Part shown: positions 29,381 to 36,912 of the stretch, one piece after another | Position numbering within the stretch: the stretch's first letter is position 1 | Layout: each line of letters starts with the position of its first letter | DNA from: CBIFWW01 sp966186435 | Lineage (GTDB): Bacteria > Pseudomonadota > Gammaproteobacteria > Enterobacterales > Enterobacteriaceae | Direction of reading: 5' to 3' | Assembly: GCA_966186435.1 (NCBI GenBank) | Contig: CBIFWW010000002.1 | Coordinates: 1 to 64,000, forward strand | Length of the DNA stretch: 64,000 nt | Notes under the pieces: model-generated | Told to the model about the DNA's origin: nothing | What the model saw: only the letters and a program-made list of their open reading frames with translations | The model's database searches: none | Translations under genes and position numbers: made by a program

Positions 29381-29410
29381 AATAAAGGGGCGATGATTCG
29401 CCCCTTTATT
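29381..29410. terminator. Shared terminator of suhB and the NicO gene
   Basis: A perfect 12-bp inverted repeat (AATAAAGGGGCG and CGCCCCTTTATT, 6-base loop) serves the convergent suhB and NicO genes from both sides. Confidence 0.85.
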
Positions 29411-30399
29411 TATAGCTGAAACGGGCGTAACCCCCGTACTGGTGCCAGCGCCCCACCCCACATGATCACCGCTGCCACCACTAAAATCACGCCACCGGCT
29501 AAGCCCAATGTTGCCAGCCCCAGTTGCCGCCACAGCACCCTTGATGAAGCGGCACCCAGCCGTTGTGCCAGATAGCGGAAGCAATGCACTAGCAGGGCAA
29601 AGCCTGAGATAGTCAGTGCCGTCCCGGCGGCCATCGCCAGCGCACTTAACATCCCCCAGCGATACACCCCGATCACTTTACTGAATAACAGCACCATGAT
29701 GGCCCCGGAGCAGGGCCGCATTCCTATAGACAGCACCAGCATCACTTTGGCCCGCCAATCCTGCCCGGCCTCCAACTGGCTATTGGTCGGCATATGCTGA
29801 TGGCCACAGCCGCAGTGCTCATCATGGACATGGCCCGCCTGAAGTGGCGTAAAGCGGCTAAAGCGGGGCTGGCGCACCAGCCGCCAGATTTTACGCCCGG
29901 CGCGCCAGCTCAGCATCAGCCCAAGGGCACCCACCAGCAGATAACTCCCCCGCTCCAGCCAGAAACTGCTCATATGCAGCTGGCGCACCGGCAGTGCCAA
30001 AACCCCTAGCACGATGGTCACCAGCAAAATCGCCACCAGCCCCTGTAATAATGAGGCCGCCAAGGTTAGCCTGAGGCTGGTTTTCAGCCGGGAGGGATGG
30101 GTTGCCAGCCAGGTGGTGATGACAACCTTGCCGTGGCCCGGCCCCAGGGCATGCAATACCCCATAGACAAAGCTGAAGATCAATAAGGCGCCCCCGGCGG
30201 CCCCGGGGTTGGCGGCCACCGCTTTTAACAGTTGGCTCAGCTCAAGGTTGATCCCCCGCTGCCACTGGGCGCTGTGCAATAAAATCAGCGGCCAGTAGTG
30301 CCACAGGGCCAGGCACCCTGCTAACAATACAGCGCCAAATAACCACAGGGGCCAGAGCTGGCCCCTGTGCAGTTTGCGTTGGGGGATTATGATGGACAT
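29410..30399 (-). CDS. NicO family nickel/cobalt exporter-like protein
   Basis: A 329-residue membrane protein of the NicO/RcnA superfamily. About seven membrane segments are visible; the family motif HALGPGHGK is at 83-91 and a second motif GMRPCSG near 227. The cytoplasmic loop contains a His/Cys-rich stretch (HVHDEHCGCGHQHM, about 191-204) able to bind metal. The gene overlaps the DUF1007 gene by 13 bases, a pairing common in gammaproteobacteria and thought to act in metal export. The substrate (Ni, Co or Zn) cannot be read from sequence. E. coli has yfhR at this position, so this is a lineage-specific replacement. Confidence 0.85.
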   Translation of the reverse strand: MSIIIPQRKLHRGQLWPLWLFGAVLLAGCLALWHYWPLILLHSAQWQRGINLELSQLLKAVAANPGAAGGALLIFSFVYGVLHALGPGHGKVVITTWLATHPSRLKTSLRLTLAASLLQGLVAILLVTIVLGVLALPVRQLHMSSFWLERGSYLLVGALGLMLSWRAGRKIWRLVRQPRFSRFTPLQAGHVHDEHCGCGHQHMPTNSQLEAGQDWRAKVMLVLSIGMRPCSGAIMVLLFSKVIGVYRWGMLSALAMAAGTALTISGFALLVHCFRYLAQRLGAASSRVLWRQLGLATLGLAGGVILVVAAVIMWGGALAPVRGLRPFQL

Positions 30400-31037
30400 T
30401 GCAGCGTCACCTGTTGTGCAAATTGTTTACCCAGTTCCATATCTTCTTCAGGGGCATCGCTCTTATCCAGAGACAGCGCATAGGATTGGAGATCGCTGGA
30501 GGGTTGCGGGGTTTTTAGCTGCACTGTGCACTTTTTCTCACTCAGGGTGGCCGGAAGTGTTATCGCCCCCTGCCCGTCGTAGTGCATATCCACATAGTAG
30601 GTAGGATCGAAAGTGGAAATCTGATAAGCCTGCCCCGCCAGCGGTTGAGGATGGGCCAGCGGCAATGTGAATGACAGCACCGCCTGGTGCTGTTCCCGGG
30701 ACAACCCATAGCTCTTCGGCGTGGGGAAAAAGGTGACTTTTTTCCCGTTATGCCAGATTTCGGTAAAGTAATGCTGCCCCAGCACATTCGCCATCACTTC
30801 CGCCGCCAGTTTTTTCCACACCGCTGAGCCAGGGGCGGCATCACCGGCGTCATACAGCAGATCGGCGGAGGTAATTTCATCCATCGTCCAGCGCATGTTC
30901 AGGCCCGTCAACATCCCGCCCTCCACCTCCGGGGTGGATTGCAGGCTAATAAAGCTATGGGGGTGGGCCAAAAGGGGGGGAGCGGCGCCGATCAGGGCCA
31001 GGGCCAACCAAACGTTCCTGTTTCGTATATGGCTCAT
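30387..31037 (-). CDS. DUF1007 family periplasmic protein, partner of the NicO exporter
   Basis: A 216-residue secreted protein: signal peptide at residues 1-24 (cleavage likely after LLA), and a mature start HPHSFISL typical of the DUF1007 family, whose His residues next to the mature N-terminus may bind metal. TGAGGA lies just upstream of the ATG. It overlaps the NicO gene by 13 bases, so the two are probably made together, with this protein giving metal to, or regulating, the exporter from the periplasm. Function is not established. Confidence 0.82.
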   Translation of the reverse strand: MSHIRNRNVWLALALIGAAPPLLAHPHSFISLQSTPEVEGGMLTGLNMRWTMDEITSADLLYDAGDAAPGSAVWKKLAAEVMANVLGQHYFTEIWHNGKKVTFFPTPKSYGLSREQHQAVLSFTLPLAHPQPLAGQAYQISTFDPTYYVDMHYDGQGAITLPATLSEKKCTVQLKTPQPSSDLQSYALSLDKSDAPEEDMELGKQFAQQVTLQCPS

Positions 31038-31161
31038 TCATTCCTCAGGATTATGATTCTGTGAGCTACCCGTAATTCCGCGATGAAAAACGCCGCAGTT
31101 CGCGCCAGGCCGCAAAGCCATTGGCTATCCTTATCAGGAATACCTTAACTGGAAAACTCAG

Positions 31162-32442
31162 ATGATGACACTGTTATCCCCGCCGCCATCTGCACTCTCC
31201 AGTCCGCAGCGCCGCTGCCATCTGCTTTTGATGCTTTATTCGCCGGATCATACCGTTACCCCGGAAACCGTGGGGCGCGTTAACGGCGTGGACGACATGA
31301 TAGCCCGGCAGGATATTGCTGAAACTGCCGAGGAAATCCAGCGCTTTCATCGGGTTACCATCATCACGCAGCAGGACGGCAGCTACCGGATTGAGGGCAG
31401 TGCACTCGACAGCCGCCTGTGCCTGTTCCACTGGCTGCGCCGGGCGCTACGCCTGTGCCCGCAATTTGTGGCCAGCCAATTTACTCCCGCACTGAAAAGC
31501 GAGCTTAAACGCCATAAAATCGCCAAGGCCATGTATGACGATACCAATCTCCATGCCCTGGTGAACCTGTGCTCACGCCGTCTGGATCGCCACTTTGATG
31601 CTCGGGATGTCCAGTTCCTGCAACTGTATTTGCAATTTTGCCTGTCCCAGTACCTTCAGGGGCAGACCCCGCTATTCTCCAGCGCCCAGCGCGATTGGGC
31701 CATTGGCCGCGCCGAATTTAATGCCACCAGCGAGATCTTGCGCCACTGGCAGCGCCGGGTAGCAGTAGCCCCCCATGAGAATGAGCATCTGTTCCTTACC
31801 CTACTGTTTATGATGCTGCGTACCCCAGACCCACAGCGGGACGACCACCATCACGATCTGGCCTTAAGAGAAGCCATCTATGACGTGATTCACCGCTTCC
31901 GTGAGCTTTCCGGTATGGCCTTTAGTGATGAAAATGGGCTGGCAGCCCAGCTTTATATTCACCTGGCCCAGGCGCTAAACCGCAGCCTATATTGCATCGG
32001 TATTGATAACAGTTTGCCCGAAGAGATCCACCGCCTTTATCCCCGCCTGATGCGCACCACCAGCCAGGCTTTCACGGTGTTTGAACAACGTTTTGGCATC
32101 CATTTTTCTGAGGAAGAAATGGGGCTGGTGGCGGTGATTTTTGGCGCCTGGCTGATGCAGGAGACAGAGCTACATGAGAAGCAGGTGCTGCTGTTGACTG
32201 GTAACGATAGCGCCCTGGAGCAAGAGATAGAACAGCAGCTGCGGGAGCTAACGTTACTGCCACTCAACATCAAATATCTCACACTGCATACCTTCCAGAA
32301 AGAAGGTGCACCGAAGGAGGTGACATTAATTATCACCCCCTACCCTACGGCGCTCCCGCTGTTTTCACCGCCGATTATCCACGCCTCCCTGCCGCTGGGT
32401 GAAAAGCAGCAGGGCCGGATACGGGCAATCCTCGAAGGCTAG
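31162..32442 (+). CDS. csiE: Stationary-phase inducible protein CsiE
   Basis: A 426-residue protein identical in length to E. coli CsiE. It has an N-terminal helix-turn-helix-like region and PTS-regulation-domain (PRD) features (for example LALREAIYDVIHRFRELSGM and the C-terminal HFSEEEMGLVAVIFGAWL). In E. coli it is induced in stationary phase under sigma S and cAMP-CRP; the role is unknown. It diverges from DUF1007 and its stop codon interlocks with that of hcaT through a CTAG overlap. Confidence 0.93.
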   Translation: MMTLLSPPPSALSSPQRRCHLLLMLYSPDHTVTPETVGRVNGVDDMIARQDIAETAEEIQRFHRVTIITQQDGSYRIEGSALDSRLCLFHWLRRALRLCPQFVASQFTPALKSELKRHKIAKAMYDDTNLHALVNLCSRRLDRHFDARDVQFLQLYLQFCLSQYLQGQTPLFSSAQRDWAIGRAEFNATSEILRHWQRRVAVAPHENEHLFLTLLFMMLRTPDPQRDDHHHDLALREAIYDVIHRFRELSGMAFSDENGLAAQLYIHLAQALNRSLYCIGIDNSLPEEIHRLYPRLMRTTSQAFTVFEQRFGIHFSEEEMGLVAVIFGAWLMQETELHEKQVLLLTGNDSALEQEIEQQLRELTLLPLNIKYLTLHTFQKEGAPKEVTLIITPYPTALPLFSPPIIHASLPLGEKQQGRIRAILEG

Positions 32443-33577
32443 CGCTGGGCCTGCACCCGCGGGCGTAACACCAGCGCGGGCAGTGCCACCAGCGCCATCA
32501 CCCAGAACACCCCACCTTGTAGGTGTTGGAACAGCACCCCGGCAAACATAGTCATAATGGCGATGCCGCCCCCCATAGCCACCGCCGAATACATAGCCTG
32601 AAGCCGAATCACTTCCTGGCCCTGACGGGCGGATATATAGCGCATGGCTGCCAGGTGGCATACCGTGAAGGTGCCGCAGTGGAGGATTTGCATCACGACA
32701 AGCCAGGGTAATTCAGTGGTCCAGCCCATCAGGCCCCAGCGCACCAGCCCGCACAGCCCGGAAATCAACAGTAAATCCCGGGCGCTGGCCGGCGGAACAG
32801 GCGATTGCTCAGGGCGAAGATGATCACTTCAGCTACTACGCCGAGGGACCATAAATAGCCAATAACCGAGGCGGAATAGCCCGCGCCCTGCCAGTAGATC
32901 GCGCTAAAGCCGTAGTACCCGGCGTGTGCCCCTTGCAGCAAGGTTACACAAGCGAGGAAGCGCCCGTTTTCCACCACCAGCTTGCGCCAGGCGGGCCAGC
33001 CACCGCTTACCACTTCCCAGGCCTCTCCTTGAGGCATTACCGATGGGCGCAGCAGCATCCCCAGCAACATCGACATCACCCCGATGGAAAGCATCACCAG
33101 TATCGCCTGGTAGTCATACAGGCTGATTAATTTGCCGGTGGCCGCTGAGCCAATAACAAAAGCAATAGACCCCCACAACCGCACCCGGCCATAGTCCATT
33201 TTGATTTGCCGCTGCCAGGTGGCCGCCAGCGCATCGGTGAGCGGCACCAGGGGGGAGAAGAACAGGTTAAAGCCGATCATCACCAGCATCAGCCAAGGCA
33301 GCACCTTACCAAACCAGAAGGCGGCAGCAAACAGAAGCGTTAGCAGCGCCAGCAGGCGTAAAGCAGAGATAAGTTTTGACGGATGACTGACCCGAGGCGC
33401 TATCAACAGGCTCCCCATAAAACGGGCAATCAGGCCAGCACCCAACAATAAACCGATGGTTTCCGGTGGCAGGCCAATGCCTTTTAACCACACGCTCCAG
33501 AAGGGAAGAAAAATGCCATAACTAAAGAAGTAGGTGAAATAACTCAGTGCCAGCCAGCGTGTGGATTGTAATACCAT
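32439..33577 (-). pseudogene. hcaT: hcaT, 3-phenylpropionate transporter, disrupted by a one-base deletion
   Basis: A major-facilitator transporter of the HcaT family (E. coli: 379 residues, 12 membrane segments). The N-terminal 265 codons (33577 downward) and the C-terminal ~110 codons (to 32439) both match HcaT closely, but they are in different frames. The break lies at 32789-32790: on the minus strand CGCCGGCCAGC is read, while one more G (CGCCGGGCCAGC) would restore FRR-A-SARDLLLIS, equivalent to E. coli FRRCSARDMLLIS. The shifted frame stops at once (...APGIYC). The rest shows no other damage, so the change is recent or is a sequencing error. The hca dioxygenase genes are absent from this window. 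Confidence 0.9.
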
Positions 33578-33628
33578 GCTCCCTCCTGTTGAAGAGAGCG
33601 TAGTGTGGCGGAGAGGCCAGGCGGGCGC

Positions 33629-33645
33629 AACCGATTAAATTGGTT
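33629..33645. promoter_or_regulatory. Operator-like palindrome upstream of hcaT
   Basis: AACCGATTAAATTGGTT is a 17-base dyad with one mismatch, 52 bases upstream of the hcaT start codon. It lies where a regulator of hcaT would bind. No regulator is assigned. Confidence 0.4.
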
Positions 33646-33665
33646 ACATTTGTGGCGCAGTGCCG

Positions 33666-34409
33666 TTAGTAATAAGTGACGCGATAGCGGATCTGTTCGT
33701 TCTTGCGGGTGGTGGTGCCATCGATCTGGGATAAAGTGACAAAATAGCAGACCGTCGGGTTGCTGACTTTGTCGTAATTACATTTACGGATGGCTTGGGA
33801 CATAGGCTTGCCGTCATCAAAAGCTTCGGAAACATAATCCCAATTGTCGCTTAGCTTTTGCTTTGGCACGGTAATCAGCAGGATGTCTTTCTCATCCCCA
33901 TACAGCACGGCGGCTTTCGGCATCCCATCCGGGTTATAAAAGTACTCTTTATAGACCCAGGCGTCCTTGCGCCCTTTCACCTTCACCAGGAAATTATCGT
34001 TATAGACATACTCTTTGGGATCGGCGGTTTCACCCCCCAAAGAGACCACTTGGCAGGCTTTGTTCAGTTCAATCGTTTTGGATTTGTCGAAGCTGGAAAC
34101 CAGGGTATTGGTTTTCACGTCGCGCACCAGCTTGATGCGGGTATTGTTTACTGAATCCAGTTTTTCATATTCATTCAGGCAGCCGCTTTTATCAAAGCTG
34201 CCCTTGGCGTACATCACCGGTTTATTCTGGTCGTTATACAGGGCTTGCTCGAAGGTTTTAACCTGGCCGCGCAGGGCATCGAACTCCAGTTCATTCGAGA
34301 AGCTGGCGATGGATGGGTTAAATGGCTCAGGCTTAAGGGCAGCCATTGCCCCCGGCGCAAGCGTAGCTGTGGCCAGCACCACCGCCCCCAACAGATACCC
34401 TGAATTCAT
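33666..34409 (-). CDS. YnfC family protein with a cleavable, non-lipoprotein signal
   Basis: A 247-residue exported protein. The mature part matches the YnfC/UPF0257 family: ASFSNELEFDALRGQVKTFEQ corresponds to the conserved N-terminal stretch of E. coli YnfC, and the spaced Cys pairs (GCLNEYEKLD, ACQVV, KCNYD, VCYF) and C-terminal YRVTYY agree. E. coli YnfC is a lipoprotein; here the signal peptide ends in PGAMAA with no cysteine, so a free periplasmic protein is predicted. Function is unknown in the whole family. GAGGGAG lies upstream of the ATG. Confidence 0.75.
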   Translation of the reverse strand: MNSGYLLGAVVLATATLAPGAMAALKPEPFNPSIASFSNELEFDALRGQVKTFEQALYNDQNKPVMYAKGSFDKSGCLNEYEKLDSVNNTRIKLVRDVKTNTLVSSFDKSKTIELNKACQVVSLGGETADPKEYVYNDNFLVKVKGRKDAWVYKEYFYNPDGMPKAAVLYGDEKDILLITVPKQKLSDNWDYVSEAFDDGKPMSQAIRKCNYDKVSNPTVCYFVTLSQIDGTTTRKNEQIRYRVTYY

Positions 34410-34459
34410 GGTGACTCCCTCTACAGGCCGATTTCCGGCAGATCGCGTTAATACAAACA

Positions 34460-34492
34460 GGCCTGTGATATCGATAGCTCATCTCACAGGCC
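34460..34492 (-). terminator. Hairpin after the mutarotase gene
   Basis: A perfect 9-bp inverted repeat (GGCCTGTGA with TCACAGGCC, 15-base loop) about 60 bases after the mutarotase stop codon. On the minus strand it is followed by TGTTTGTATT, a modest T tail. It probably ends the sugar cluster transcript. Confidence 0.55.
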
Positions 34493-34554
34493 ATGTTCAG
34501 TTATAGCGCCACTGCCGTGTTGGCACCAGCCTTCCTTTAATACTATGGCAGAAA

Positions 34555-35412
34555 TTAACCGTTGTTCTGTTCACAGCTTATCGTCATAGCAAAGGCGGTT
34601 TGCTGGCCCCGAGCCAGCATCACCAGCCCCGGCTGGCCCGGCATATGGTGGGCATCCACCGGGTGGCTCTGTGGTTCCAGGCAAATAAAGCCATCTTCCC
34701 CATCCCGATACACCATTAACCAGGGGGCCGCACTGCGCAATCGCACCAGCCAGCGTCCATGGTCAATCACCGCCTCCCCCGGCCAGCCGGAGAAACAGGT
34801 GTTGATCCAAGGCCCGGCGACTGGAGCACCCTGCTGTGCCGCCAGTTTTTTTGGGTAACCCGGCTGCCATGCACCGGGTAAATGGCCCGGCCCCTCCACC
34901 CAATGGCCAGACGCGTTGAACTGCACCCGGCTACCAGGGGTAACCGTAAAGAACGGGTGGAAGCCAGTCCCGTAAAGCATTGGTTTATCACCAAGGTGCT
35001 GCACCGCCAGATCCACTTTTAATTGGCGCTCCACCAGCCGATAGCCTAGTCTGGCCAGGTAGTGGAAGCCACATTCGAGTTGGCTTTCAAGTGTTAATTC
35101 AAGCCAATCCTGACCGCGCCCGGAGACCGCCCACAGGCGAGACCAGCCATCGCCGTGAAGGAAGTAATCCCGATCCAGTTCACTCTTGGGCAGTACGATG
35201 GTCTCCCCAGACTGGGGGTAGCGGTTGCCCGCCACCCGGTTTACCACCGGCAGCATGGGGAACAAGGCGCTGTTGCCGGGATGCCAGGGCGTGTTACCCA
35301 TCCAGGGCCGCAAGATTTCGCCATGAATGGCATCGGTCAGACGCAGTAAAGCCGCCCCCTGAGGGGCGGCCTCCATGGTTAACCAGCCATTAGTAAGGGT
35401 AATACGTTGCAT
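34555..35412 (-). CDS. Aldose 1-epimerase (mutarotase) family protein
   Basis: A 285-residue cytoplasmic protein of the galactose mutarotase-like fold. The likely catalytic pair is H152 (GTGFHPFF) and E246 (ICLEPQSHPVD), and the family's LHGDGW is at about 85-90. It interconverts alpha and beta anomers of a sugar; the substrate is unknown. Its ATG overlaps the stop codon of the sugar porter (TAATG), so translation is coupled. The pairing suggests that the anomer entering through the porter is converted before use. Confidence 0.85.
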   Translation of the reverse strand: MQRITLTNGWLTMEAAPQGAALLRLTDAIHGEILRPWMGNTPWHPGNSALFPMLPVVNRVAGNRYPQSGETIVLPKSELDRDYFLHGDGWSRLWAVSGRGQDWLELTLESQLECGFHYLARLGYRLVERQLKVDLAVQHLGDKPMLYGTGFHPFFTVTPGSRVQFNASGHWVEGPGHLPGAWQPGYPKKLAAQQGAPVAGPWINTCFSGWPGEAVIDHGRWLVRLRSAAPWLMVYRDGEDGFICLEPQSHPVDAHHMPGQPGLVMLARGQQTAFAMTISCEQNNG

Positions 35413-36848
35413 TATGGCAGCGCCCGGGATGGGGCTGTTTTAGCTACCGGGCTTCCTGAAGCCAACTGTTCTTCCAGGGCCTCCAGCGTTACCCCTTTGG
35501 TTTCCGGCACCCGGCGCAGGATAAACAGGAAGCCGAAGGCACAAATCACGCCATACAGCAGGAAGCTGCCGGCGGCCCCTAACCCGGCGTTGAGCAGCGG
35601 GAAGGTATAAGTCAGAGTAAAACAGGCCACCCACAGTGATAACGTGCCCATGGACATCGCCAACCCGCGCACCCGGTTAGGGAAGATTTCAGACAGCAGC
35701 ACCCAGGTTACCGGTGCCAGGGTCAGGGCATAAATCGCAATCGCCGCCAACACCAGGATCAGCACCGGCCAGCCCATCAAGCCCATGGTATAGGCCCCGG
35801 CAATCATCAAGTAGATAACCGTTAGCCCGGACGCCCCCATTAACATCAGACGGCGGCGGCCCAGTTTATCCACCAGCGGCAGCGCCAGAATCGTAAAGAT
35901 CAGGTTGATAAGCCCGGTCGCCACAATGGATTTCAGCGTGTCATTGATATCAAACCCGGCGGAGGCAAAGATCTCCTGGGCGTAGTTAAAGATGACGTTG
36001 ATCCCGCACCACTGCTGGAACACCGCCAGCACCATCCCAATAATCAAAATCGGTTTTACTTCCGGCCGCCACAGGGCGCGCCAGTTCACTTTGCGGGTGT
36101 CAGCATTCAAGGTGTGCTCGATCTCAGCCAGGGTCGCATTGGCATACGCCGGGGTGCCAAGGCGCTCCAGCACTGCACGGGCCTTATCCTTTTTGCCGGC
36201 CTTCATCAGCCAACGTGGGGATTCCGGCACAAAGAACATCAACACCAGGAAGGCCAGTGCCGGAACCAACTCCGCCCCGAACATCCAGCGCCAGCCGGTT
36301 TGCCCGTTCCAGCTCGCCATGATGTGTGCCGCCGTGGCATCACTGGCAACCGGTTCGGCAATCAGCAGGTTAATCAGCTGGGCCGCCAGCACGCCGATAA
36401 CAATGGTGAGCTGGTTGATCGCCACAAACTTACCACGTTTGTCAGCGGGGCTGATTTCCGCGATATACATCGGGCTAAGGGCCGAGGCCAGGCCAATACC
36501 CAGGCCGCCGACGATGCGGTACACCACGAACATGTCGAAGCTGGTTGCCATCGCCGTGCCCCAGGCTGAGGCGGTAAACAGCACCGCTGCCAGGATCAGC
36601 GGCAGCTTGCGGCCGTAGCGGTCGGCACACCAACCGGCCACCAGCGCCCCGAAGATACACCCTACCAGGGCCGAACTCATGGCCCAGCCAGATTGGGCCG
36701 GGTTAGTAATAGAGAACCAGGCTTCATAGAACGGCTTGGCACCACCGATCACCACCCAGTCATAGCCAAACAGCAGGCCGCCGCAGGCTGCTACCAGACA
36801 GATTGTCCAGACGTAGCCCATTTTTAGTTGTGTCTGCGCGTTATTCAT
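35412..36848 (-). CDS. Sugar porter family MFS transporter
   Basis: A 478-residue transporter with 12 membrane segments of the XylE/GalP/AraE type, a proton-sugar symporter family. Diagnostic motifs are visible: GGLLFGYDWVVIGG in segment 1, DRYGRK after segment 2, PESPRWL between the halves, DKLGRRRLM, and VPETKGVTLE after segment 12. The ATG at 36848 follows AGAGGAAAACAA; the 24-residue upstream extension is rejected. It lies 64 bases after the DUF5107 gene and overlaps the mutarotase gene. Substrate cannot be read from sequence. Confidence 0.9.
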   Translation of the reverse strand: MNNAQTQLKMGYVWTICLVAACGGLLFGYDWVVIGGAKPFYEAWFSITNPAQSGWAMSSALVGCIFGALVAGWCADRYGRKLPLILAAVLFTASAWGTAMATSFDMFVVYRIVGGLGIGLASALSPMYIAEISPADKRGKFVAINQLTIVIGVLAAQLINLLIAEPVASDATAAHIMASWNGQTGWRWMFGAELVPALAFLVLMFFVPESPRWLMKAGKKDKARAVLERLGTPAYANATLAEIEHTLNADTRKVNWRALWRPEVKPILIIGMVLAVFQQWCGINVIFNYAQEIFASAGFDINDTLKSIVATGLINLIFTILALPLVDKLGRRRLMLMGASGLTVIYLMIAGAYTMGLMGWPVLILVLAAIAIYALTLAPVTWVLLSEIFPNRVRGLAMSMGTLSLWVACFTLTYTFPLLNAGLGAAGSFLLYGVICAFGFLFILRRVPETKGVTLEALEEQLASGSPVAKTAPSRALP

Positions 36849-36890
36849 TTGTTTTCCTCTCATCGGGAAACGCAGTAAGTACAGAGATAA

Positions 36891-36907
36891 GGCGGGCAGA
36901 ACCCGCC
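36891..36907 (-). other. Hairpin between the DUF5107 gene and the sugar porter gene
   Basis: GGCGGG and CCCGCC pair around a 5-base loop eight bases after the... DUF5107 coding end. No T run follows, so it may set the ratio of the two products rather than end transcription. Confidence 0.4.
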
Positions 36908-36912
36908 AGAGA

